This document shows positions 1 to 13,922 of a stretch of DNA of 64,000 bases, piece by piece (the first letter of the stretch is position 1; each line of letters begins with the position of its first letter). The notes beneath the pieces are model-generated. The model was given only the letters and a program-made list of their open reading frames with translations. It was not told the DNA's origin and ran no database searches. The position numbers and the translations under genes are program-made. The stretch is from the NCBI GenBank assembly GCA_040954595.2, contig CM082580.2, positions 10,974,001 through 11,038,000 on the forward strand. Direction: 5' to 3'. This DNA is from Balanoglossus misakiensis. Its lineage: Eukaryota > Hemichordata.

Positions 1-349
1 TATCATCTTTTTCTATCAACAACACAATACACGTAACTTAAAATGAGCCAAGAGGCCCACTGAACGCATCACATTGTTTGACCTTTGACCCCAAGAAGTT
101 CTCGAGACGGGACTCATAATAGAGCGTACCCACGGGTGAAGAAGAAATTGGATTGGACAGGCCGCACTAATGTTTTATGCCCATTCATTTCTGTGGTGCG
201 TACTTAAAAGCGACATGTTGATAGTGCAGGTCACGGGGGCACTTGATGCATTGTATGTAAGCGCCATCAACATTTTATGAAACAATATTAATTGTCGTGT
301 CGTTTTCACTCTTGTTTCATTTCGCGAAACACCGTGACAATCCGTGTAG

Positions 350-678
350 ATTTATGCGCCCATCGGCTATTCTTTCTCTAGTAGTCTGTCTGTTCACTTC
401 GAAGCGCAGAATTTTGAGGACCAATCACAGCAAGCGTTACGTATCGTCTTGGTAAACACGGTCATCGAATATGGCGCCGGTCAGCTGGAAATTGTGCGAC
501 CCCACGACGAGATGCTCACCTGGGACCATGCAACAGGCGAATTATTTTCACCCAAACCTACCAATTGCACCTGCGGATCACACCGAAAATACTTTTGGAG
601 GTGGACTAAACAGAAAATGTACATAGCCTATAAGTCAAAGTGGTGTTCCAAGTTCTGTAAAGACCCAGAAGCGAACAG
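350..678 (+). CDS. Doubtful exon-like ORF segment with CxC and CxxxC motifs
   Basis: This frame is open from the stop at 347-349 and reaches a CAG|gtatat donor-like site at 678/679. The best part (from about 449) reads VNTVIEYGAGQLEIVRPHDE, MLTWDHATGELFSPKPTNCT, CGSHRKYFWRWTKQ and KWCSKFCKDPEANR. The composition looks protein-like, with acidic, aromatic and paired cysteines (NCTC, WCSKFC). Possible acceptors precede it near 380 and 409. I do not recognise the family. It may be an exon of a neighbouring gene that starts left of the window, or chance. Confidence 0.25.
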
Positions 679-3600
679 GTATATTATAATTTATATATGC
701 GATGTTTTTCTCCTTGTGTGTTAGATATATCCCCCGGTGATATGAGTTTCTCGCCGTGTGCCCAAACAAAAGTAGCTTTCCTCGCATCTTTTTGCAAAAC
801 AGAAAATAGACTCGTATTCTAAAGCTTGGTGAAGTATGCTTCCCAGGAATTCCTGATGGAGCACTTGCTAATTTGCATAACAATTACGATTTGTTTTATG
901 TTAATGAGTTTATAATTGCTCTCAAGAGAACACCGAAGGGGTGACCCTGTTTTTGGAATTTGCGACAGGAGGTAACCCTGTGATACGTTTGCGGGGGGTC
1001 TCAGAGGACTTTTGACGAGCACCAATGACCCCCACCCCTCATGGTTAAGAATCTGACCAGTTCCGAGTCCCTAGCTCGGAGATTATCTTCTTCCATACGG
1101 CTCTAAATGCTGACCGTTTGCGCCTGTGACGTAACCCCAACGTCATAGACAGGCGCAGACTTCCCTTGATATTTTTTTCCCTGAAGTGAACTAGCCTTTT
1201 AATGCTGTTTTGCATGAATGATTGGTTTGCAATCTGCACACGTGGTTGACCAAGAATGGTCGTCACTAATACGAAGGACGTGTTGCACGTGACTGTAGAT
1301 TCAGTGGCTGCTCTCACCGAGCTCTCCGCCGCCAGAGGAAAACTTTGTTACAGATAGACCCCTGACAAACCAAAGATTTTTTTTTCTTTGCTACGCATCA
1401 ATTGAGATCAGCCCTGGAGTCTCTTAGCCAGGGAAAAGGAAAAGAAAAGGAAGTATCATATGAATATGAAAACCGGCATCGAAGGCAAACAATTTGCACA
1501 GAAAGGGGAACTAGTCAAGAGACTGACAAGGCAGACAAACATGGTGGTCATGCAAACGTGACAAGAATATTTCATTTCCCTGACAGACGTCCTTATGGAG
1601 AAACACTATTATATATGTCGCTCGCAGTCACTATGTCATCAATGACACAGATCTAGACCGACATGTTTAATCTCGGAGCAAGAAAAAATCACGCTCGGAA
1701 TATTCGAAAATGTCAAACAGAGACCGCCCGGGAATTTCGTTCTGCCGTCAGGGGCTTAGTTTTTTTTGTCGACCTTCAAATGACCAGTTTCAGTTACCAG
1801 AGCAGCGTGAATAATGTCTTATATTAAATAAAAAAAACCTGCTGCTGAAATTACCTTCTTTTCAACAATTAAATCAATTATCACTCCAAGAAGACAATCC
1901 TATTAGTACTAGCGGTAAGCAACGAATTAGCCAGATGGTTGCAAATAAAATTCCTCGGCACGTTTCCCTTATAATTGACGGTCCCTGCAGCCGTAAAATT
2001 ATCATGCCAAATTAACTACTATTATACTTGTTTTCTTTAAAGTCTGGTTACTTAATCAGATTTTTTCCAGGCTTAGTTTACACCTGGTCCTTTATCATAC
2101 AAGATAATGACGAAATGATGAGTATTTTTCGAGCGAATCTCCAGGCACGAAATCTTCTCGACTGGAACTTATTCGGCCGTGATTTCACAATTCCCCGGAC
2201 GACATCCGAGGGAACTAACAAAATAAGAGGGAGGAGGAATGTCGAAAGCGAGAGGATTTTATATGGGAATGAAAGAGGAGACCCTTCAAAGTAAATGATG
2301 TCCGCTGGACATGCATCCGCTTGATAAGAGTTACTGCTTGGCCCTAGCTAAAAGACTACATACGTTGGGTCTCTGATAAGTACGCATGCGCCTGGGCAAA
2401 TGTAGGTTGTACCTCGCGTTTAGACTCGCGTGGTTGATTTTCGTCTGGAAAAGTAATGGGGTGCGTTTTCACAGGAAATACCGGCCAGGTGACAGTCGCA
2501 TACTTTCTGTAAGCGAGCGAAATCCGAGACGGCAGTTTGTTCATATACGCCGACAGTTGGGCATCGCCGTAGCTGGGTAATTACCACAGGATATTAAATT
2601 AGACTCCCGGTAAGCTAAATGTGGGCTCAATTGACTCAATACGAGTGGATCATTTCTGCAATTACCGAGTTCTTCGATCTACCTTATGCTGTAATCACAC
2701 AAGAAATAGCCCAACTTCAAAACATATTGCACAGAAGACTAAAGACACCGCGAGAGCGTTGTCATGGCAATATATCGAAGCGCATGTTTCCATGCGTCAA
2801 TAGTTCTCAAGCTGGGTCAAGATGAGTAGATTACGAGTGTATTTTTCTACTTTCAGGTCTATCTTAAGCGCGCGTGAATTTTATCTCGAGAATGGTCGAT
2901 TAGAAATATTCGTAATAAAATACGTGCTGTGCAGCGACAATGGTAGGCCATTGTTCGAATTATTGAGTGTCTCTGAAGTTCTAGCGTGTTAGGTTCAACA
3001 ACGTGTCATTTGATCGGACATACTGCATATAGTTACTTTAACATTTAAAGTAAAACTCGATCGGTAGTACGTTTTCACCGAATTTCAACATCCTTGTAGG
3101 CCAACAGCTTCAGCATGATGATACTCTTATTGGAATGACGTCAATTCACGTGATCGATTGGGCACTTTCTCGAAAAATGCGGATTGAATACAAGATGATA
3201 GGCAAAACAATTGAACGCATGCGCGCTACAGTACTATAAGCTACATTAAATGCAATGAGTGTTTCCCAATTTGTTCACGTTTTCGTGTGTGGTTACAGCT
3301 GGCGTAACACATAAATAGCCTATGTCATCAAACAACCATTACCTATGCTCGCTGTTTACTCAACTTGTTACAGCATATCGAATCGGGTTTTATAATACTG
3401 AATGGTATTTTTTCGGCATCGAGGTCGATTTCTGTGTGTGGTAGTGCAAATTGACGAGCATTCCAGACTCTGTTCGCAAAAATTGATTTTACCCCATATT
3501 GAACACGTAAAGTGACACTTAATCAATGTTAATATGGAGTGAACTCGGGTACTGTGCTTCATTTGCGGCGAATGCTTTTAAAAGGTTGTGTGATGCGTCA

Positions 3601-4118
3601 CTCTGACTGAGGGCACGGATTTGACCAGCCCTTGGGTCATCAGAGGTCACAGATCATACTTTGTTATCGACAGGCATGGCATTTGCGACCAGCCTTGGGT
3701 TTTGAAGAGTCAGCAGAAGAAGCCAAGGATCATATCGTGATCGAACTACGCGACTGACAAGGTGCTGCGTCACGAACATCAGTATGACACTCCGGCCAAT
3801 TTGCATATCGCAAGAACGTCTTGAGGTAAGGACGGCTTTACCTTTTAAAACTTTTAGCATGCACCCAATAGCGGTTATCGCATAGGGGTTAGAATGTGCC
3901 GTGCATTCATAATCAGGCGCTATGTGTAGTCGTTGTGTTTCGCTTAATCTTAACAAAAATCGTAAATGTCAAAAGAGTAGCTGTCTGTTAAGTTTTGGCG
4001 TGACGTGCACCTCAAAGTTCACTCTGTCAGTTGTCTGTCAAACTATTTGCCCAACCTCCCGCCCATCCGTCTGAGTGTTTGTCTGCCTGCCTGCATGTGT
4101 AATGTCCCGAACGTCCAA

Positions 4119-4287
4119 GTGAGTGAGTGAGTGAGTTGGTTAGTTAGTTAGCTAGTTAGTTAGTCAGTGAGCGAGTGAATGAGTGAACCAATGAGTGAAC
4201 GAGCGAGTGAGCGAGAGAGTGAGTGAGTTGGTCAGTCAGTCAGTCAGCGTGAGAGAGAGAGTGAGTGAGTCAATGAGTGAGTGAATG
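4119..4287. repeat. Degenerate GTGA/GTTA tetranucleotide microsatellite
   Basis: Long run of GTGA, GTTA and GTCA tetramers with interruptions; a CAT/CAC tract follows immediately. Confidence 0.9.
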
Positions 4288-4290
4288 TTT

Positions 4291-4341
4291 CATCATCATC
4301 ACCACCACCACCACCACCATCACCACCACCATCATCATCAT
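4291..4341. repeat. CAT/CAC trinucleotide microsatellite
   Basis: Seventeen CAT or CAC triplets in register, adjoining the GTGA tract. Confidence 0.9.
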
Positions 4342-5296
4342 GACGACAGCAACGATATCAGCAATACATTAGTTACAAAAACTGACAATCGAGAGGAGAA
4401 AACTGCCGACAGCGATTAATTAACATCTGACGTCTGCCTCACACGATAACGACGATATTAGCGTCGGCTCGCGTCTGTTCCTTCACCGCACAGGGATATT
4501 AACAAACGAAAGTAGAATAAACATGATTGATAATGTCACAACTGCCACAGAGACGACACTTCTAACCGATTAACAGCCTAATCTGTCTGCAAAAACATCT
4601 ATTAGTTATGCCAAAGCGCGGCAAAAGTATTGTGCACGGTAGATTTTATTTGATCGGGAAGCACCTAACAGTGTGTGCGCTCCAAGCCAAAACGGAAATA
4701 AGACAGGTTGACGCGAAAAGTGGTTCGAACGAGGTTACTGGCGTGCAAACAAGAATCGACTTTTGTAAGCAACCGAATTAATCGACTTGAACTAAATTAA
4801 AACTCTCGTTGGTAAAAGAGTAATTGATCTAAACTGCCATTTACCAGTCCTGTGTGTGGATGATTTATTGAGCCATATAGTTTCTAGGTTAGGGAGGTAA
4901 CGATGTTTTTATCTAGTATTTCTAAGAAAAACTAAAATCCAATTATTGTTATTCAAAATTTTATTTTTTTCCCACAACGACGTCAGATTGTTATTGCTTA
5001 CAGCGAAATTCAGATCGAGTTCTCTGTGTTCCAATGTGCGGCAATTTAAGCTGAAGATTACATTCGCTATCCCGTTACATGTTTTTAAGTGATAACGCGT
5101 TACGCTATACTAGGGTAATCTTTGATTTGTGTGATCACAACGACATAAACGAACTATTTGCTTCCCGGCAAAAGCAAACATATCCTCAAGGGTGTGTGGC
5201 TCTATCGCCATTAACAAATGACGCACGTTGAAATCTGCTCTGACTGCATATAACCACAGTCCCCCCGAGACTGTGATATAACGTTATTGGGGAAAT

Positions 5297-5332
5297 AATT
5301 AAAAATCCATAATCCAATTAAAAATCCATAAT
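5297..5332. repeat. 17-bp direct duplication
   Basis: AATTAAAAATCCATAAT occurs at 5297-5313 and again at 5316-5332, separated by two bases. Confidence 0.8.
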
Positions 5333-6358
5333 GGCATATTTGATGCAAATTTTCACCAAACCATTGGACGAAACGAACGTACAAAGAACCAGACAGATTT
5401 CTCAGCCAACGGGTACCAGAGAATAATATTGTTGATATCGACTGAATAAAAGCGAACATAATAGGCGAAACAACGCCATACCAGAAAACACAAATTAAAC
5501 AAAGTTTACTTTAAAATGTCTTTATAAGGGCATTGCCTTTTGCTCTTTTAATATTCCAAATGTGTTCGTAAATATCCAATTCTGATGAGTACTTGACAGG
5601 CGCCAAACGACATCAAGATTCCCGCCAAACAAACTCATATTGAGGCAACTACAGCCAGTAAAAGCCGGTCTAAGTACTCAGTCAATAGGTCTGAACCGGC
5701 GTATGTCTGGATTACTCTTACGTGCCTGTTGAAGACCACGTTGTTGAAACACCGTGCCGTTTATCAAAAATATCAGACACGATTGTCCGATTGTCAACGA
5801 CTTTTGTTGCTGTGTGGTTAGCATGCAGTCGCTATTCAACTAGCAAGAGGTCGCTAGCTGTTGTAACCTCGTCCGGAAGCTTTTAATTGTTTTATTGCCT
5901 GTCTTGAGGGGGGAGGGGGAGTTACCAACATATTTACCTGAAACTGGGCGAAGAAGACTCCTGCTTTTCATATCTATCCCATGTATACATCTGTCTCAAA
6001 ATCACACAGAGGCTTGACTTCATTTGACAGAGTGGCTCGTCTTGGCGTCCAGTAATTACGCATGCCGCATCCGTTAGACATAACCGGCTTTGCGTGATCC
6101 CAGCCTCTTGGTCACCGATTAACAACAAACACAGAGCTCGGAGTCAAAAGGCAGTTACCGAACCGTGTCGATATTCTCATGGATCTTTAGAGACACGAGT
6201 TGTCGTGACGTTAAAGGATAACTGCTGTTTGTTTTCATGTTTTGAGATCCAGGTGAGACAGGTGGGATCCGGTGAAACCCGAAGTAAAAATGATAAGAGT
6301 TGGTAAAGCACAGAACGTTAGACAATAGACGGGTACATACGCCAGTAAATAAAATGAC

Positions 6359-6372
6359 GGGGGGGGGGGGGG
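6359..6372. repeat. G14 homopolymer
   Basis: Fourteen consecutive G residues; length is likely unreliable in assembly. Confidence 0.9.
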
Positions 6373-6672
6373 CGTTGAATATTGTATAGTATAGCCATAG
6401 AAACTGGAGCGTCTATGATTCGGCAGACGTTTGTGCATCCATTCTGAACGCGGACATATGGTCTGTGATCTAATTAGACCCGGGCATGATCACGCGAGTA
6501 AACATGGAAATTGATTCATAACTAGATTTCAGGAGACGCCCAGAGCAGTGTTCACTGTTGGAGCCGTATCCCGACTCTCAGCAACTCTGCGACTCTGCTT
6601 TTTGGCGGTAACCCGGAAAAAGGAGAGTCGTATACTCCGGACAGAGCCATACATGTACATGTATATACAGAT

Positions 6673-6770
6673 TGACAGACAGACAGACACTCAGACTTGC
6701 GGACTGGTAGGCAGCAGACAGACAGACAGACAGACGGGCACAGACAGAAAAACCACAGACACAGGCAGAC
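6673..6770. repeat. GACA/CAGA microsatellite, interrupted
   Basis: Repeated GACA tetramers in two blocks, with interruptions near 6700 and 6740. Confidence 0.9.
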
Positions 6771-9012
6771 ATGAGGGAAAGTGGGCAGCCAGAGAGGCAA
6801 AAAAGTCTGAGAGCTATACACAGAAAAAAAAAGATTTATTCCCCCTTTCGTATTCCTCTGTAGAAACCACGCAACATTCAAGTATGAATTCTTAGCGCGA
6901 GGTTTTGATGCTATCATTTTAAATAATGTGCTGGGAGATTTTACGAGCTTAAGCTTTCGACAGAATGCTCGATTAACAAGTGTAAACCGTTGAGTGAACT
7001 ATAAGTACTCTTTTTGGATAATATGGAGGCGAAAGGAAAATGAATGAGCAAATAGGAGACACAACAGATCATTTCCTACAGAATGTACTATATAAAGAGA
7101 TCAGAAAGGTCAAAACCTTCACTTAAACGTTCCCGAGCGAAACAAACATTTGCTGTGAATAACAAGGGCCGAAACATGACCCATCATTTGGAGAATTGGA
7201 GTGGGTAGGAATGAAAACCAAACCGGCATCAAAAGGCAATTTAGGTCAAACGCTACGAAAATAAAATTGCAGCGAGTCCTTGTGTGATCAAAAGTGGCAC
7301 GGCGTGGCATATATACTGCACTCTTGTAACAGACTAGGACTTTAAACTATCGACGCCTACAACATGCAGTGTGCAGCTACATACATTGAGTGAACCCCGG
7401 GGAGTGAACTGGCAGGAGACGCACTAAAATAGGTAAACTTTGGTAAACATTGACTTATGTGGCTTTCGATTTTTCATTGAGTGTTTGTATTATACGCCAT
7501 CTCATTTCATGTATTATGGTTCTGTACACATAATATGTACAAGTTTTGGTATCGTAGGGTCATTCAGGGTCAAGTCAACATTCTTCTCAGCGCCATAAAT
7601 AATACAGATGAGGTTTGTCATCAAGGAATTTTACTAGAATTGTCAAAAATCACAGTTTTGCTTTTTCTTTGCCTCTAATAGAACGGTGGTACATGACTGT
7701 ACTAAATCCAAAACTTAACATAATATTCACCATAAATTGCCTCTCACAACTTGTGTACCTTGTAGTGTTCGAACCAAGATGCCCTTTCGCTCCGCCGTGG
7801 GAATACATGGCTGTTTTATTTTGAAGGCTTATTAAAAATTGACACAGAAGATCTTTCTCAGTGTCGACATATGAACCTGAACCCCTCGAGAGAATACGCT
7901 CAAATTCTGCCGCTTGTGAGCCGTAAATCCCATCGATGGTTGGTGTTCACTTGAACTACAAAATTCGATTGATGTTTGAGAGATACGTGTTTTTCCAGAA
8001 AGGTTTCGATGCCGTCTTGAAGTTTTTGCTTGCCAAGTTCCTGGAGAGTTTGAATAGTCTCTATGAGCCGTTATTCGTTTGGTTTACTTTCGCGAATTAC
8101 CCATCAGCTGATTTTGACGTTAAAAGTCGTTATTGCTACTGCAGACCACATTGTACTGATCTGCTATTTCCGTCGACCATGGCAACCACTCTTAGATGTT
8201 TGCTGCGATACGTGTGCCATTTCACTGTGGTCTTGGTAACTCAAAGTTAAATGTGTCAGATTTACCTATACTTTTGGTTTTAATTCTAGGGTGAGCGAGA
8301 GAGGGGGGGGGGCAACCCAGTGTTCTGTTCGTTTGTAGAGAATGTCGAAATCCGCAAACGCCAGTCGCTGATTACTGGCGAATTTCAACGCACCTTAAAA
8401 ATAGATGGAGAAAGTGTCACTTTTGGGAATTCAAAGGTCATCGTTTTGAGAGTCGCCGATGCTTGTTCAGTATGCATCTTGTGAGAAATTTAGTACTTTA
8501 ATGGAGGTTTTGGTATTTTTCTTTTATTTTTAGTGCAAATAAAAAAACAGTGCACTTACTTCTGCATTTAGGCAGGTTCATTCTCAGTGAGATACCAATG
8601 TAAAATGAAAGTAATAATTTCCGCTGTTTTGAGCATATTTCACAGAGTTTTATATTCATAGATCTGACCATGAAAATAGCGGGGTCTATTATAAATTTAC
8701 ATATTAACTAGGGTTTAATTTTTTAGCGGATTTGTCAATCAGACTGACGATTATACTGAAATTAATCACAAATGGAAAAAATTGACAGCGTATGATTTAC
8801 CCGGCGTAATTTAAAGGTGATTGTCCTTTTGCGGATCTTAATTAATTAATATGCAGGATTAGTTCACACAGTAATTTATATACAATCCAGGGTGTCTATA
8901 TTGCTCGTGCGATCCCGTTTTTTGCTTATATGATTTATTTGTTAATTTGACTCCCGGCCTTGTAGTTGAAACGATTCATGCATAAAACCAAGTCAAGGGC
9001 GAGAGAAAATGG

Positions 9013-9031
9013 AGGGGTGGGGGGGGGGGGG
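9013..9031. repeat. G-rich homopolymer tract
   Basis: AGGGGT followed by thirteen G residues. Confidence 0.85.
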
Positions 9032-10192
9032 AGATGGGGCAGAGGAAAAAGAGGGGATTGTTGTGATATTTTGCGACGGGAACATCAGGTCTTGAATGTT
9101 GAATCTATGTCGAGTCTGACCAAGTTCAGCACGTGACCACTGAATCCTGTCAATTACAAACTCACGCGCGGTTTTCATGACAACCGCAAACAAGCGCGAT
9201 CACCGACTTTGCCACCATGTGCGGCGTGACTTTTAATTTCGTATACGCCGTTTCCAGGGCGACGGCAATTCCGTGCGAACCGAGACAGTTCCATCATTGA
9301 ACTGGACACGGTAACGAGAATAGGGAATCCAAATCACGCAAAGAACTGTTCAATCAGAATGATCGTGAAGAAAACAACATAGAGTGGTATGCGTGTAACT
9401 ACAGCTATGAAACCCTCGTCAATTTCTGATCATAAATCAAATTAAGCGTACTTTCTGCGGGGAAACTGATCGTTTATCGCGACTCGAATCTTACCTGCGA
9501 CAGCATAGAAGTATATCAATGGTGTTTGATTGCACGAAATGAATTTCTCATTTGATCTAGTTGTGAAATTGTATCATCGTTGAAACCTAATAGTGACATG
9601 ATTATCCTCGATTATGTGCGTTCGGTTTGTGGAATTGTCGCTCTTGTGCCTGGTGATTTCAATGACGTTCGATTACAGATCAAATTGAAACACTCACAGA
9701 ATAAAGTCAACACTGTAAGCGTTACCTTGGTTTCATATTCTAATGTTCGTCAGGGTCTGACTATTTAGTGTTTCGGGGGCGGGGGCTAGCATAAAGAAGT
9801 CCAATACTAGTACAAAATCTCCTCTACACTTTAGGCCTATCATCGCTCGGGTTTTGAGTGCCTGTGCATACGGCCAAATGCAATTGGCTGATAACCTGTG
9901 CCACTGCTGTCTTGAAATGTGTGTCACGTGACGTATAAGACTGTCAACGAATCCAGATCAGTTTCGGGCAGTGTGCGGCAGTCTTCAAGTTGTAAGGCTG
10001 TTGTTTATTGGTCAGTTCTTTGGTAATTCACTCTTCAGACAGGTGTCAACACGTGGCTGAATGTTGTGTAATACGAGGGCAAGCATTCGTAGGCGCTGCA
10101 CGATTTGTCGAAGGGGAAGAAATCTCCGTCTTTTGTGAACTGTAAGGACGTACTGTGTTGAGAATACAGACACATCGCAAAACAGAGATTTT

Positions 10193-10220
10193 CCATCCAT
10201 CCATCCATCCATCCATCCAT
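10193..10220. repeat. (CCAT)7 microsatellite
   Basis: Seven perfect CCAT units. The antisense ORF through it (Met-Asp-Gly-Trp repeats) is an artefact. Confidence 0.95.
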
Positions 10221-12202
10221 TCAGACCTGTAAATCTGCCCTCACGCCATGGCTTATAGTAATCGCCGTAAGCCAAGCACCCCCCCCCCTCCTCCCCATCA
10301 CCACCACCGAAGAACGGAACGAGTGGCCCGGTGACACTTATCGAGAACGCATCCCCCATAAACCCACTTCTGAACCAGAAATCGTGACAGTGTTCGCCAC
10401 GTGACTGATCCCCATCACTTGTACTTTTTTTTACAACCCGTGTATGTGTATTTGTGTGTGTATGGCCCGGGGCTGGGTGTACCGAATTTCGCTGCAGCTG
10501 TCGCCATTCACTTGTGACCTTTGAGAATGCCTTTCTATGAAAACGGTCATACCGTGAAGCATTATTCAAACGATGCCTGTCCTGTCTTCGGGTTTCTCAC
10601 GCTATAGCCCCAGTCATTCCGACGCACAGGGGTCACGGGACACCATTCAGGGCAAGGTGGTTCGCCTTTTCATCAGCGAACACCTTTTCTTCAGGACTTC
10701 CGCTCGATGCATCAATGGAAAGTCGGTCAGCCTGATGCCAGCAAGCCTATTTTGCAGGCGAATGCGATTTCCCCCCATTGTTAAAAGTAAACCGCTTTCT
10801 GGACTAACAATGAAAACACCCGTCTTCTACAAAAATATACCTTCCTGAGTGTGCCGTAAAAACCACAACCGTAGACCGTAAAACCGTGATGGCTATTTAC
10901 GTGTAGCATTTCGAGGAATGAATTTTCGGCTCGACATGGACGGAAATTTGACCTCCACATCCTTGAAGAGTAATTTTAACTATGTTTTAAAGTTGCCTGG
11001 TATTTCAAGGAATAAAACGATTTTCAGCGCAAGTGGCACGCCGTTTCACGAAGCGTCGATGAATTGTCTCGTGTTTGACGGTTTGTTAAAATACGGCGCT
11101 CCTGAAAGACATATTGGTTTTAGAGTGAAACAGATCTCTTATATTGGTGCAGTGGGCAATTCTGAACGGAGTTTCACGTCTTGTGTGTGGAATGTCCATC
11201 CGCAGTTTGGGCGAACCACTCACTACTCCAGTAGTGCTCAGGAAAACAGGCGCTTCGTGTCAGTTGTACATGTTTACGCCTCTGTTATTCTGTGGGTGAC
11301 AGATCGCGGCAGTAAAATGCTTTTAGGTTTTGTTTTGTCTGCCTATGACTGGCACGTGCTAAGTTATGCCTTCGAGACCGCTTTGAGCCTGAAACACGGC
11401 CGGGCGATGAATGGACTGCATAGCTTCTTTACTCACTCAAAACTTGGTGACTATTTCTCTATTATGATGTCACGATGCGCGCGCATTATTGTGCTGCGAA
11501 TGAGTCGGTGAGGGAGAAACTGGCTCGGTCTAGTGCAGCGCAGTGCAGTGAGCGATCAGGAGCGTTCAATTGATGACTGCAGCATAGGACTCGACAGTCA
11601 GTGCTGAGTTACCTCACTTGTATAACCGGCGCGTCTGCAGAGGAGATGTCCAGTTGAAGAGTTTATCTAAGATACATCAACCATGCAAGGAGGAGTGGTC
11701 GTTTGTTGGGATAAGTATATGCATCTCGAACGACAAGAACTATAGTTTTGAAGGTGTCTACCGAAGGCTGCCACTGTTCGTATTTCATCTATGGGACGTG
11801 AACAATCCGTACCTGCATCTCACCGTTGACAGAAGAGGCAACCACGATCCGGTAGGATAAACGGAGTGACGATCGAAGACAACTTAGACTTGGCGCGGCA
11901 AATAGCCGGGAGCTAAATACATGTAATAGCGGTGTATTCACTGTGCTTGATGTAAAACGAGCGCTGTTGCCCAAGCAGAAACGGGAGACACTAGGCAACA
12001 ACTCCGATCTAGCCAAGACTTAGACCGACAGGTCTGGTGACTACTCTCGTTGGAGTGAGCGGATATCAGGCGCGGAGGAGTGGCGATTGTACGAAACAGC
12101 ATTGAACTCATTTGACATCCACTGGTGGAATCGGTCGACCGGAGATTTTGTTAAAAGCAGCGTGTCCGACAGCAGTAAACAACCGTAAAAGTGGCGGAAA
12201 AT

Positions 12203-12256
12203 ATGGATTCACCCAGGAACCTACTAGTGTGGAGAGTGACAGTAGCTCCGATGAAG
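12203..12256 (+). CDS. Candidate first coding exon of the long receptor form
   Basis: ATG at 12203 has A at -3 and G at +4. It opens 18 codons ending CCG ATG AAG directly before a possible donor (gtatca), in phase 0. That matches the phase-0 acceptor at 33036. The junction would read MK-VFIPLVLVILAGSMA, a classic signal-peptide form, giving a 499-residue receptor. The implied intron is 20.8 kb. The donor is only moderate (+4 and +5 off consensus), and short ORFs before a GT are common, so this is a hypothesis based on phase and signal-peptide fit. Confidence 0.3.
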
Positions 12257-13922
12257 GTATCAATATTTTTCTTTCATTGTCACGTGCGCTTTCCCCCTGT
12301 TTTTGCGAAGTTAAGAAATGCTTGAATGATGCTCGTATCAGTAAAAACAGAGAACAAGTGCGACCATGCCAATGTGTTGCCATGACCCGGCGACCCTATC
12401 TCAGTTTCGCTGTATCAATAAACCGCGAACACGGGTCACAATGTCACAGACAGGGTCACTCGTAAGCGTGGCGATATCTCTCTCAAAAGCTTGTCCGCGG
12501 TCCCGTCTTTTGAGACTTGGACCCGGGAGAGCCCTCGCACGTTCCGTGGAGACACCTCGTTGACCGAGAGTTTATCCTACAAGTGGAACATTTGCGAGGG
12601 CGAACAGACGCATGCAGTGTCCCTGGACCAGTACATGCGCGTACAGACAGTTAATCCATACTAATGTTGGTAGCAACAACATTTCTAATCGAAACGTTTT
12701 CATCTGCACTCGTTCCCATTCATGGTTAAAAAATCTGACCGTGTTTTGGCCTTGCTTTATTTATCCTTTCGGAGACAACACCATCTTATGTGTCTTTAGA
12801 ACTCCTAAGCCCTGCAGTGAATGTACTGTTGGTATTTGTATTGTAATTGGAAGACTGTCTACGTATTTACCGCATTTCTTCCAATTGAATCGCTCTCGCT
12901 TCCCTCTAAACGCCGTTATCCAACCGATTAAAGAGCCAACCTTTGTTCCAACCGTGGAGCCATTAAAATCAAATTACTTTCTATTCCATCGATCCCAGGC
13001 GATTAGCTACCCTGGCCGGGGTCAGAGTTCACGGGCCAATCCTGCGACGTGATCTAACCAGAATGGGTCCTGTTTGTCACTTATAGTACCTGTGTTTCAA
13101 CTGAATTTCCCATGCAACGCGCACTCATGATTTTGGAACGAATCTCTGACTCGCTGCTTCATTCCACAGCGTGCCATTGTTGGCGGGGACCCCCAATCAA
13201 CAGAATGATGAAAACCTTCAATCACTTCAGCCCATGGACCGCGACCGGGCAATGGGTGAAGGGGATTTAGTTCCGTTATTCAATATTGTGTTTTGAAGCA
13301 TCCCCACTGTTTCTGTGTACCTACAAAAAATCAGATATCTTTAAAAAGAAAGTTAACACCCACAACGCAATTTCACGTTTGGCGAAAAAAATACAACAAC
13401 ACAAAAAAGTAAAAAAAACTTGTCTGTGCGTTATTCTCTTTAAAAATAACATGTGCCGAAAATCAGGGTCGATATGCATTATTTTTCACCAAAGTAAAAC
13501 ACATCGTTTAAGATTTAGCGATATTTGGAATTATAGTTGCCAGTGTGTCTACTTTATTATGCGTAGAAAACGCACAGAACGAAATGATGAATGCAATTAT
13601 TGCATTATTTAACCCATACAAGATTTTCGGTCGACAGAGAATTGAAGTATAAACAAAGACATATTTCTACAGATCTCAAGACGTACATTATTCTAGTCCC
13701 GGAGAACATACCACAGTGCGCAGACAACGCCTTGAGGGGGCGCGAGGACGCTCAAGGCTGTCACGAGTAAAACGTTCTAAGTTTAGCAATAACCCTGCTT
13801 ATTAGAGTCTTCAGCATGCTATGGCAACCGACAAAGGAAGAGAACGGGCTTGATGGAGTACTAGAGCGCAGTCACCGCCGAAAACGCATGAACAGCATGC
13901 GCAATTACCCCGTTTTACCTCT

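Larger units (their letters stand above)
679..12202. other. Gene-poor 5' flank
   Basis: No ORF here shows a recognisable domain or convincing splice signals on either strand. Contents are the simple repeats listed, scattered TACATGTA octamers and single-copy DNA. The last 700 bases (from about 11500) are comparatively GC-rich and could hold a promoter/5' UTR for the candidate exon at 12203. A 197-codon ORF at 10918-11511 has no recognisable features. Confidence 0.5.

Noticed and set aside
10012-10569. 185-codon antisense ORF
   Set aside because: It reads through the (CCAT)n microsatellite and low-complexity C/G tracts; no protein family features.
10918-11511. 197-codon single-exon ORF
   Set aside because: No recognisable domain, signal peptide or motif. 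Length is above average but possible by chance in 64 kb, and no promoter or poly(A) support was seen.
1037-12744. Shared words TCATGGTTAA(G/A)AA(A)TCTGACC near 1040 and 12722
   Set aside because: Similarity covers only about 18 bases with a gap and no flanking extension; too short to call a dispersed repeat.
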